DNA of 64,000 nt from NCBI RefSeq assembly GCF_030285665.1, contig NZ_CP127295.1:2232001-2296000 (forward strand). Direction: 5' to 3'. The notes under the pieces are model-generated. The model did no database searches and was not told where the DNA came from. It saw only the letters and a program-made list of their open reading frames with translations. This DNA comes from Amycolatopsis mongoliensis (GTDB taxonomy: Bacteria; Actinomycetota; Actinomycetes; Mycobacteriales; Pseudonocardiaceae). This document shows, one piece after another, positions 34,345-41,634 of the stretch. Each line of letters opens with the position of its first letter. Position 1 is the stretch's first letter. The position numbers were made by a program, and so were the translations under genes.

Positions 34345-35221
34345 GCCTTTCGACGCGCTTCGCCGGCCCTCCGAGCGGGTCGACCCCGACCCGGACTTCG
34401 CCGCCGAACTGCGCGACAACCTGCGTCGCGTCATCTTGAACGGAGCCGATATGACGACCACCGAAGCCGCCCCGGCGGCCACCGCCGAACTGCGTTCGCT
34501 GACGCCCTACCTCGCCGTGCCCGACGCGCGGGCCGCGCTCGACTTCTACGTCGACGTCTTCGGCGCGACCCGCCGCGGCGAGCCGATCCTCATGGACGAC
34601 GGCCGCATCGGGCACGCCGAACTGGCGATCGGCGACGCGGTGCTGATGCTCGCCGAGGAGTACCCGGAGATCGGGCACGTCGCACCGCAGAGCGGGGGCG
34701 CGTCGGTGCGGGTGGAGGTGCCGGACGCGGACGCCAGCGTGGCCCGGGCAGTGGAACTGGGCGGGACGCTGATCCGCGCGGTCAGCGATTCGCCGTACGG
34801 CCGGGGCGGCTCGTTCCGCGACCCGTTCGGCCAGCGCTGGCTGGTCTCGCAGGCAGCGCCGAAGCCGCAGCCGACGCCGAAGCAGGGCGAGGCCATGTAC
34901 TTCACGTTCCAGGTCCCGGCCGACGAGCCCGCGAAGACGTTCTACGGCGCGGTGCTCGGCTGGCAGTTCTCCCCCGGCTCGGTCGAAAGCGCGTGGAACA
35001 TCCAGGGCCACGGCTTGCAGGGCGGCCTCTGGGGCGGCCCGGGCCGCCAGGTCGGCTGGAAGCTGATGTACGCGGTGGACGACCTCGACGCGGCGCTCGG
35101 CCGGGTCCGCGAGCAAGGCGGACAGGCGGGCGAGGTCGAGACCCACCCGTACGGGCTGACCGCCGACTGCACCGACAACCAGGGCATCGAGTTCTACCTC
35201 TGGCAGCAGCCCGCCAAGTGA
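34337..35221 (+). CDS. VOC-family protein (two glyoxalase-like modules) coupled to sigma factor
   Basis: A 294-residue protein. The first 55 residues are a short linker-like region (PFDALRRPSERVDPDPDFAA) that resembles N-termini of sigma-factor partner proteins. Two vicinal-oxygen-chelate modules follow: about 55-185 (LTPYLAVPDARAALDFYVDV, RDPFGQRWLVS) and 190-294 (MYFTFQVPADEPAKTFYGAV, IEFYLWQQ). Metal ligands cannot be assigned with confidence. It starts inside the sigma gene (8-bp overlap), so the two are made in equal amounts. The protein could bind a small molecule and modulate the sigma factor, or be an enzyme of its regulon. Confidence 0.85.
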   Translation: MPEPFDALRRPSERVDPDPDFAAELRDNLRRVILNGADMTTTEAAPAATAELRSLTPYLAVPDARAALDFYVDVFGATRRGEPILMDDGRIGHAELAIGDAVLMLAEEYPEIGHVAPQSGGASVRVEVPDADASVARAVELGGTLIRAVSDSPYGRGGSFRDPFGQRWLVSQAAPKPQPTPKQGEAMYFTFQVPADEPAKTFYGAVLGWQFSPGSVESAWNIQGHGLQGGLWGGPGRQVGWKLMYAVDDLDAALGRVREQGGQAGEVETHPYGLTADCTDNQGIEFYLWQQPAK

Positions 35222-35267
35222 GCGATCCCCTCCGCCGGGCCGTGCTTTCGGGCGCACGCTCGAAGGC

Positions 35268-35387
35268 ATGGCCGGGCAATGGACGCCACGTGACCACGAC
35301 GAGCTGACCGCGGGCTGGCGGTTGTGGCTCGAACTCGGCTCGTCGGCCTGGCCCCGGCCGGACTGGGACGGCCGCACCGTCGAATAG
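35268..35387 (+). CDS. Possible 39-residue Trp-rich ORF
   Basis: An ATG at 35268 opens a 39-residue frame (MAGQWTPREHDELTAGW, then WLELGSSAWPRPDWDG) with five Trp. Trp is rare in random high-GC frames, so coding is possible. The Shine-Dalgarno (CGAAGGC) is weak. It could also be the stub of a longer gene truncated by the TAG at 35385. No family is recognised. Confidence 0.35.
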   Translation: MAGQWTPRDHDELTAGWRLWLELGSSAWPRPDWDGRTVE

Positions 35388-35639
35388 GGCCTGTCGGGGC
35401 CACCTACCCAGCCCCCGCCCTCTCCGGGGGACCGGCCCCGCTTCCAGCGTATCGGTGGTGGGGGCGCAAAAGGGGTGGTGCGGCGAATCTGTGGATAGCC
35501 AGGGTGGATGTGGACAACTCGGCCGTGCCAGGGCAATCGCGCTTGACAGGGGCTGCGTGAACCGCCGGCACTTCGCCGAACACGCCCTCGGCGTGCGGAC
35601 ACTGCTCGCCGAGGGCGGGGGCTGGGCTTCACTGACCTT
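35388..35639. other. Intergenic stretch with DnaA-box-like sites and a hairpin
   Basis: No gene is supported between the small ORF and ggt. It contains a perfect DnaA box (TGTGGACAA, 35509-35517) and a one-mismatch box (TGTGGATAG, 35490-35498). A hairpin follows (GCCCTCGGCG/CGCCGAGGGC, 35584-35616, 13-nt loop) 24 bp beyond the ggt stop; it may end that transcript. The frames crossing it look like shadows. Confidence 0.5.
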
Positions 35640-37406
35640 CTAGCGCCCGGCCGCGTAGCCCTGCATGCCGCGGGCGTTGGCCGCTGCCCGCAGCAGACCG
35701 TCGGAGCGCGAAACCGCCGACAACCGGCCCAGGGCCCAGTCGCCCGCGTCCAGGACCTGGTGGCCGCGGGCGCGCAGGGCGTCCAAAGTGGACGCACCCA
35801 GCCGGGACTCGACCACCAGCTCGCGCGGGTTCCACGAGCGCGGGTAGAACGAGCTCGGGAACGCCGTCGTGTGCCAGGCCGGCGAGTCGATCGACTCCTG
35901 GAGGTTCAGGCCGCCGTACACGTGGGCCAGCCAGAAGCACAGCTGCCACTGGTCCTGCTGGTCGCCGCCCGGGGTGCCGAACGCCAGCGTCGGGACGCCG
36001 TCGCGCAGGGCCAGCGACGGCGACAGCGTGATGCGCGGGCGCTTGCGGGGCGCCAGCGAGTTCGGCAGGCCCTGTTCCAGCCAGAACATCTGCCCCCGCG
36101 AATCGAGGCAGAAGCCCAGCGACGGGATCGTCGGGCTCGACTGCAGCCAGCCGCCCGACGGCGTCAGCGACACCAGGTTGCCCGCCGCGTCGACGACGTC
36201 GAGGTGCACCGTGTCGCCGCGGGTCTGGCCCTGGGGGCCGATCGTCGGCTCGCCCGTCGCGCCGCCCTCGACCTGCACGCCCTGCAGCGAGTCCAGGATC
36301 GCCGGGAGCCGGGCCGGACCACGAGCGTCCCCGGGGCGGAGTTCGGCGGACGCCGTGTCGGTGATCAGGGCACGCCGGGCGTCGGTGTATTCAGCGGAGA
36401 GGAGCACGTCCAGCGGGACGTCCGTGTCGCCGTACCAAGCCTCGCGGTCCGCGAAGGCCAGCTTTGCCGCCTCGACCGCCAGGTGCACCGTGCGCTCCGA
36501 CGCGACGCCGTCCACAAAGGACAGTTCGTCGCGGAAGCCGTGCATCAGCAGCGCCTGCTGCAACAACGCCGGCCCCTGCGTCCAGCCGCCCATCTTGACC
36601 AGGCGCCAGTCGCCGACGTCGACCGAAGCCGGTTCTTCGTACGACGCCGACCACGACGCCAGGTCGTCACCGGTCAGCAGGCCCGCGTGGTCGCGACCGG
36701 AGTCGTCGCGGAAGGCCTGCCGGCTGAACTTCTCGATCGCTTCAGCGACGAAACCCTGTGACCAGGCACGACGTCCCGCGTCGATCTGCGCTTCCCGGCC
36801 GGAGACGGACTCCGCCTCCCGCAGGAGACGTTCCCAGGTGTCCGCCAGCGCCGGGTTGCGGTGCAGGCCGGACGCGGGCTTGCCGTCCGGCAGCCAGAGC
36901 GACGCCGACGTCGGCCAGTGCTCGACGAACAGCCGCTCGACGGCGCGGATCGTGTCGCCGACCCGCGAAACCAGCGGGACGCCGTTGCGCGCGTAGCCGA
37001 TCGCGTACGACAGCACCTCGCGAAGCGACTTCGTGCCGTAGTCGCGAAGCAGCAGGAGCCAGCCGTCCCACGCGCCGGGGACGGTCGCCGGGAGCAGGCC
37101 GCTGCCCGGGATGAGGTCCAGCCCCAGCGACGCGAAGTGCTCGGGCGTGGCCCCCGCGGGCGACGGGCCCTGGCTCGCCAGCGCCCGCGGGGTCGGGTCG
37201 TCCGCCGTCACGAAGAGGCCGGGTACCTGGCCCGCCGGGCCGCAGAGGTGCGGCTCGGCGACCTGCAGGACGAACCCGGCCGCGACCGCCGCGTCGAACG
37301 CGTTGCCGCCGTCCTCCAGCACCGCCATCCCGGTGGCCGAGGCCAGCCAGTGCGTCGATGCCACCATCCCGAAGGTGCCGGCCAGCTCCGGCCTCGTCGT
37401 GAACAT
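35640..37406 (-). CDS. Gamma-glutamyltransferase family protein
   Basis: A 588-residue N-terminal-nucleophile hydrolase that splits gamma-glutamyl bonds, as in glutathione or ergothioneine-type thiol turnover or gamma-glutamyl peptides. The precursor cleaves itself before a Thr nucleophile, here in RGDTVHLDVVDAAGNLVS. The large subunit (about 1-390) starts GMVASTHWLASATGMAVLEDGGNA, split across its first helix; the small subunit has APRKRPRITLSPSLALRDG and FGTPGGDQQDQW. No signal peptide is visible, so it is probably cytoplasmic. A TACTAT hexamer ends 6 bp before the ATG at 37406, which suggests a leaderless transcript. The symbol ggt is avoided because the family also includes acylases. Confidence 0.92.
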   Translation of the reverse strand: MFTTRPELAGTFGMVASTHWLASATGMAVLEDGGNAFDAAVAAGFVLQVAEPHLCGPAGQVPGLFVTADDPTPRALASQGPSPAGATPEHFASLGLDLIPGSGLLPATVPGAWDGWLLLLRDYGTKSLREVLSYAIGYARNGVPLVSRVGDTIRAVERLFVEHWPTSASLWLPDGKPASGLHRNPALADTWERLLREAESVSGREAQIDAGRRAWSQGFVAEAIEKFSRQAFRDDSGRDHAGLLTGDDLASWSASYEEPASVDVGDWRLVKMGGWTQGPALLQQALLMHGFRDELSFVDGVASERTVHLAVEAAKLAFADREAWYGDTDVPLDVLLSAEYTDARRALITDTASAELRPGDARGPARLPAILDSLQGVQVEGGATGEPTIGPQGQTRGDTVHLDVVDAAGNLVSLTPSGGWLQSSPTIPSLGFCLDSRGQMFWLEQGLPNSLAPRKRPRITLSPSLALRDGVPTLAFGTPGGDQQDQWQLCFWLAHVYGGLNLQESIDSPAWHTTAFPSSFYPRSWNPRELVVESRLGASTLDALRARGHQVLDAGDWALGRLSAVSRSDGLLRAAANARGMQGYAAGR

Positions 37407-37450
37407 GCCCCGATAGTACGCATTGCTAAGGAACTTTTGCCAGACAGCGC

Positions 37451-37867
37451 TTACCAAGACGTCGGGCGACGCCGATCCGGCTCGTACGGCTGCGTGATGA
37501 TTTCCATCCCGTTCCCACCGGGATCGAGGAAGTAGACGCCACGGCCGCCGTGGTTGTGGTTGATTTCGCCGAGCTGCTTCCCCATCGGGTCGGCGTGGTA
37601 GGTCACGCCCGTTTCGACGAGCCGCGCGAAGACGGCGTCGAAGTCGTCCTCCGGGATCAGGAAGCAGTAGTGCTGCAGGCGAAGGTCCTCTTCGGGGACG
37701 GTCGCGAAGTCCAGCCGGACGCCGTTGCGCGTCTCGACGGGGATGAACGGACCCCATTCCTCCCCGACTTCGAGGCCGAGCAGGTTCGCCAGGAATTCGG
37801 CGGATTCCCGGTTGTTCCGGGACGGGACGATCAGATGGTTCAATTCAACGGATACGGAAACTGACAC
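37451..37867 (-). CDS. VOC-family dioxygenase-like protein
   Basis: A 138-residue single-module glyoxalase/bleomycin-resistance/dioxygenase-fold protein. It begins VSVSVELNHLIVPSRNNRES; the His in LNHL is the usual first metal ligand, and GRGVYFLDPGGNGMEI carries the later Glu. GTG at 37867 follows GGAGG; no nearer ATG fits. It lies about 100 bp downstream of ugd on the same strand and about 45 bp upstream of ggt. Function within the family is unknown. Confidence 0.85.
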   Translation of the reverse strand: MSVSVSVELNHLIVPSRNNRESAEFLANLLGLEVGEEWGPFIPVETRNGVRLDFATVPEEDLRLQHYCFLIPEDDFDAVFARLVETGVTYHADPMGKQLGEINHNHGGRGVYFLDPGGNGMEIITQPYEPDRRRPTSW

Positions 37868-37967
37868 GATTGAAATGCCTCCACGGGCACTCCCGCCACC
37901 TCCATGCCTCACCCAGCCGGTGACCGACACGCGATGCCGTGCGGCCAGCCTAGCCAAGAGAGGGCCG

Positions 37968-39272
37968 TCAAGAAACCTTGATTCGCGCCGCCGCCCGCGG
38001 CCGGCCCACGCCCTGCCAGGAGAGCCCCGCGTCGACGATCACCCGCGGGTCGAGCAGGTTGCGCGTGTCGACGACGTCGATGCCCTCCATGAGCTCGGCC
38101 ATCGCCGCCCAGTCGAGGTGCTTGAACTCGGCCCACTCGGTCAGCACGACGACGACGTCCGCGTCCTTCGCGACCTGGTAGGCGTCGTCGACCACGGTCA
38201 TCCCGTCGATCCCGCCGTCGACCGCCGGGTCGTAGGCGACCAGTTCGGCACCCAGCGCGCCCAGCACCGATGACACGGCGAGCGCGGGCGAGTCGCGCAG
38301 GTCGTTCGTGCCCGCCTTGAACGCCAGGCCCAGCACGCCGATCCGCGCGCCGGCCAGGGTGCCGCCGACCGCACCGGCGATCTTCGCGACGATCCGGTCG
38401 CGCTGGGCGATGTTCTCGTCGATCGCCGAGGTCAGCATGCGGAAGTCGTAGTTGACCGACTCGGCGACCTTGACCAGCGCGCTGGTGTCCTTCGGCAGGC
38501 ACGAGCCGCCCCAGCCCGGGCCGGGCTTGAGGAACGTCCGGCCGATCCGGCGGTCGTGGCCCATGCCCTCGGTGACGAGGTCGATGTCCGCGCCGAGCCG
38601 TTCACAGAGCTCGGCGATCGAGTTGACGTAGGACAGCTTCAGCGCGAGGTAGCAGTTCGCGGCGTACTTCACGAGCTCCGCACTCGCCGCGTCGGCGACG
38701 ACGACCGGCGCGTCCAGCTCCGCGTACAGCTCGCCGACCCAGTGCGCGGCGGCGAAGTCGGCCGAGCCGACGACGATCCGGTCCGGGCCCAGGAAGTCCG
38801 CGACCGCGGTGCCCTCGCGGAGGAACTCGGGGTTCGACACCACCGGCACATCGGCCCGGCCGAGCATCTGCTGAATGCGCTTCGACGTGCCGACCGGCAC
38901 GGTCGACTTGGTGACCAGCGCACAGCCGGCGGGCAGGACGTCGCCGATCTCGGCGGCCACCGCCTCGACCGCGCGCAGGTCCGCGGAACCGCCCGCCCCC
39001 ATCGGCGTCGGCACGCAGAGGAACACCGCCTGGGCGTCGCGGACCGCGTCCCGCGCGCCGACGACGAACTGCAGGCGCCCGGCCGAGATCCCGCGGGCGA
39101 CCAAGTCGGCCAGCCCCGGTTCGAGGATGTCGACGCGCCCGGCGGCCAGCCGGGACACCTTCGCGCGATCGACGTCCACGCAGGTGACGAAATGCCCGAG
39201 ACTGGCCAGGCAAGCCCCTGTGGTCAAGCCGACGTAACCGGTTCCTACCACCACGATCCGAGCTGGCGTCAT
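37968..39272 (-). CDS. ugd: UDP-glucose 6-dehydrogenase
   Basis: A 434-residue NAD-dependent enzyme oxidising UDP-glucose to UDP-glucuronate for capsule, teichuronic-acid-like or surface polysaccharides. The Rossmann motif VVGTGYVGLTTGACLASLGH starts the protein. TKSTVPVGTSKRI, NPEFLREGTAV and the catalytic Cys in GPGWGGSCLPKD are all present. Lys in KYAANCYLALKLSYVNS and the C-terminal AFKAGTNDLRDSPAL are typical. The length is normal. It lies 10 kb from the glycan locus, and a shared pathway is possible but unproven. Confidence 0.97.
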   Translation of the reverse strand: MTPARIVVVGTGYVGLTTGACLASLGHFVTCVDVDRAKVSRLAAGRVDILEPGLADLVARGISAGRLQFVVGARDAVRDAQAVFLCVPTPMGAGGSADLRAVEAVAAEIGDVLPAGCALVTKSTVPVGTSKRIQQMLGRADVPVVSNPEFLREGTAVADFLGPDRIVVGSADFAAAHWVGELYAELDAPVVVADAASAELVKYAANCYLALKLSYVNSIAELCERLGADIDLVTEGMGHDRRIGRTFLKPGPGWGGSCLPKDTSALVKVAESVNYDFRMLTSAIDENIAQRDRIVAKIAGAVGGTLAGARIGVLGLAFKAGTNDLRDSPALAVSSVLGALGAELVAYDPAVDGGIDGMTVVDDAYQVAKDADVVVVLTEWAEFKHLDWAAMAELMEGIDVVDTRNLLDPRVIVDAGLSWQGVGRPRAAARIKVS

Positions 39273-39414
39273 GCCGCTGAAGGTGACAGCCGGAGTTGAC
39301 CACGACGCTAACGGAACCGGTCGCCCCCGGGAGCGGTGAGCGAAGACACGAACCTCGCCTGCGAACGAGCGTTAACCTGGGTCGGCGAATCGGATCACGA
39401 AGGGAACGGCGAAG

Positions 39415-40173
39415 ATGCAGATCACCGACACCGCGGCGCTCGTCACCGGGGGCGCGTCCGGCCTCGGCGGGGCGACGGCGAAGGCCCTCGCGGCCCAGGG
39501 CGCGCGGGTGTTCGCGCTCGACCTGGCGCCGTCCATCGAGAGGGCCGAGCAGGTCGACGGCATCACCTACGTCGAGGCCGACGTGACCGACGTCGAGCAG
39601 GTCGAGGCCGCCGTCGCGACCGCGGCCGGCTCCGGGGTGCCGCTGCGGACCGTGGTGAACTGCGCCGGCATCGGGCCGTCCGCGCGGATCCTGTCCAAGA
39701 AGGGCCGCCACGACCTCGCGCTGTACGCGAAGGTCATCCAGATCAACCTGATCGGCACGTTCAACGTCCTGACCGTCGCGGCCGAGGCGATCGCGCAGAC
39801 CGAGCCCCTCGAGGACGACGCCCGCGGCGTCATCATCAACACCGCGTCCATCGCCGCGTTCGACGGCCAGATCGGGCAGGTCGCCTACGCGTCGTCCAAG
39901 GGCGGCGTCGTCGGCATGACGCTCCCCGCGGCTCGCGACCTGGCCTCGCAGGGCATCCGCGTGCTGACCATCGCGCCGGGCATCGTCGACACCCCGATGC
40001 TCGCCACCGTCAGCGACGAGTTCCGCGCGTCGCTCGCCGCCGGCATCCCGTTCCCGAAGCGCCTCGCGCGGCCGGACGAGTACGCGCAGCTCGCGCTGTC
40101 GCTCATCGACCACGACTACCTGAACGGCGAGGTCGTCCGGATGGACGGCTCGCTGCGAATGGCCCCGCGCTAA
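39415..40173 (+). CDS. SDR-family dehydrogenase (3-hydroxyacyl-CoA dehydrogenase II-like)
   Basis: A 252-residue short-chain dehydrogenase. Cofactor motif TGGASGLGGATAKALAAQG (TGxxxGxG) with an Asp at the end of strand two (ALDLAP) favours NAD. Catalytic residues: Asn in the VNCAGIGP region, Ser in INTASIAAF, and Tyr/Lys in YASSKGG. The sequence, including FPKRLARPDEYAQL and YLNGEVVRMDG, resembles type II 3-hydroxyacyl-CoA/17-beta-HSD10-like enzymes, so a role in fatty-acid or branched-chain acyl-CoA oxidation is likely. It is a single-gene unit and is followed by a strong inverted repeat. Confidence 0.92.
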   Translation: MQITDTAALVTGGASGLGGATAKALAAQGARVFALDLAPSIERAEQVDGITYVEADVTDVEQVEAAVATAAGSGVPLRTVVNCAGIGPSARILSKKGRHDLALYAKVIQINLIGTFNVLTVAAEAIAQTEPLEDDARGVIINTASIAAFDGQIGQVAYASSKGGVVGMTLPAARDLASQGIRVLTIAPGIVDTPMLATVSDEFRASLAAGIPFPKRLARPDEYAQLALSLIDHDYLNGEVVRMDGSLRMAPR

Positions 40174-40187
40174 CCCCGAGGTCGTCA

Positions 40188-40245
40188 CTTTCGTAGGGAA
40201 AGTTCGGCTCGAGGGGCCCCGGAGGCCGAACTTTCCCTAGGAAAG
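40188..40245. terminator. 21-bp-arm inverted repeat, bidirectional terminator
   Basis: CTTTCGTAGGGAAAGTTCGGC and its complement 16 bp later pair over 21 positions with one mismatch, between the convergent SDR and methyltransferase genes. Each arm contains an ACTTTC-N5-GAAAG palindrome of its own, also seen at 54300-54318, so it may belong to a dispersed repeat family. Confidence 0.8.
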
Positions 40246-40257
40246 ATGCGTTTTGTC

Positions 40258-40917
40258 TCAGCGGGTGAGACGGACTTCCAGGCCGATGCCGTCGGCCGTC
40301 ACCGAGCAGCCGCCGAACGCGCTCTCCGCGGCCAGCGCCTCGAACTGCTCGCGGGTGAACGCGCGGCGCCGGAGCCAGCCCAGCGTCTGGCGGACGGTGA
40401 AGCCGGCCACCGCGCCGACGTTCATGCCTTCGACCTCGCGGGCGATGTCCGCGCCGGTGGCCTCGTGGTTCAGGTCGTGGATCACCGCGAACCCGCCCGG
40501 GCGCAGCACCCGGTGCATCTCGTTCAACGCCGTCACCGGCTGCCGGAAGTTCTTGAACGCGGCCTGGCAGACCACGAAGTCGAACGACTCGTCGGCGAAC
40601 GGCGCGTGCGTGACGTCTCCTTGCCGGAAGTCGACCTCCACCCCGGCCTGGCCGCTGTGTTCGATGGCGATCTCCACCATCGTGTGGCTGATGTCGAGCC
40701 CGGTGACGTGGAAGCCGCGCTTCGCCAGCTCCACGGCGAAGAAGCCCGGCCCGGGCGCCACCTCCAGGACGTCGGCACCCTCCTTCAGCCCGGACGTGAC
40801 CTCGGCGGCCTGCCGGCGGTACTGCGCGAGCTGCGGCCCGGTGCCCCGGTTCTTGGCATACCAACGGGCCTGGAAGCCCTCCATCTCGGGCACCTTGTGC
40901 TTGCGGGTCGTCTCCAT
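40258..40917 (-). CDS. Class I SAM-dependent methyltransferase
   Basis: A 219-residue methyltransferase. Motif I reads VLEVAPGPGFFAVELAKRG (Gly-rich SAM loop), followed by HVTGLDISHTMVEIA (acidic ribose ligand), GDVTHAPFADESFDFVVCQ and LRPGGFAVIHDL. The N-terminal MEGFQARWYAKNRG is common in UbiE/COQ5-like enzymes. The substrate is unknown. It starts 6 bp after the PadR regulator stop, so it is in the same operon and probably under that repressor's control. Confidence 0.93.
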   Translation of the reverse strand: METTRKHKVPEMEGFQARWYAKNRGTGPQLAQYRRQAAEVTSGLKEGADVLEVAPGPGFFAVELAKRGFHVTGLDISHTMVEIAIEHSGQAGVEVDFRQGDVTHAPFADESFDFVVCQAAFKNFRQPVTALNEMHRVLRPGGFAVIHDLNHEATGADIAREVEGMNVGAVAGFTVRQTLGWLRRRAFTREQFEALAAESAFGGCSVTADGIGLEVRLTR

Positions 40918-40923
40918 CGGTTC

Positions 40924-41553
40924 CTACCTCTCCACGAACTCCCCCAGGTCGTCCGGGAATTCGCCGGTTTCGTGAAAGCGCCGCCAGGCGTCGATGCCCG
41001 GCAGGGCGCCGGTGGTCAGTTCTTCGAGGAAGCCGCGCGCCCAGCGCGCCTCGGCCTCCGTCATCGCGATGTCGTACTCGACCTCCACCAGGAACAGCCG
41101 TGGCATCAGCGGACGCAGCTGCTCCAGGGCCGCCCGCTGCGCCCCGACGTGGTCGTCGAGCTGCTCCAGCCGCTGCCGCAGCAGGCTGATCGCCTGGTCG
41201 GGGCCGAGGACGCCGATCATCGACAGCCCGGACCGGAACCGCGGCGGTTCCTTCTCGACGGTGCCGACGAGCTCGCGGACCCAGTCCTCGAACTCCTCGC
41301 GCCCGGCCGGGGTGATCCGGTAGACGGTCCGCTCGGGCCGCCCGCCGTCCTTGACGCTCTCGACGGCCTCCAGGAAGCCGTGCTTTTCGAGGTTCGCGAC
41401 GACCGTGTAGAGCGAGCCCCACTTGATCGGCATGTCGGCGTCCTTGCCGCGCTGCTTCAGCACGGCCGCCATCTCGTACGGGTGCATCGCGCGTTCCAGC
41501 GCGACGGACAGCACGGCCAGGCCGAGCATGCTGCCGACCTTCCGCTTCTTCAT
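40924..41553 (-). CDS. PadR-family transcriptional regulator
   Basis: A 209-residue winged-helix regulator. The N-terminal PadR domain (1-90) has LGLAVLSVALERAMHPYEM, KWGSLYTVVANLEKHGFLE and RTVYRITPAGREEFEDW; a C-terminal helical dimerisation domain follows (PadR subfamily with Vir_act_alpha_C-like region). The ATG at 41553 follows GAGGAG. The repressor is the first gene of a two-gene operon with a methyltransferase, and its promoter carries repeated CGAGTA motifs. Effector unknown. Confidence 0.94.
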   Translation of the reverse strand: MKKRKVGSMLGLAVLSVALERAMHPYEMAAVLKQRGKDADMPIKWGSLYTVVANLEKHGFLEAVESVKDGGRPERTVYRITPAGREEFEDWVRELVGTVEKEPPRFRSGLSMIGVLGPDQAISLLRQRLEQLDDHVGAQRAALEQLRPLMPRLFLVEVEYDIAMTEAEARWARGFLEELTTGALPGIDAWRRFHETGEFPDDLGEFVER

Positions 41554-41569
41554 GCCGACTCCTCGTTCA

Positions 41570-41593
41570 CGAGTACTCGCAGACGAGTATACG
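41570..41593. promoter_or_regulatory. Operator-like CGAGTA repeats upstream of padR
   Basis: CGAGTACTCG (41570-41579) is a perfect 10-bp palindrome; CGAGTATACG (41584-41593) repeats its left half 14 bp on. Both lie 17-40 bp upstream of the padR start, suitable for autorepression. The contiguous TATACTCG on the minus strand may hold the -10 element. Confidence 0.55.
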
Positions 41594-41634
41594 CAAGACG
41601 TGCCAGCAGACAAGTGTCTTAGTCGACGAACTAC

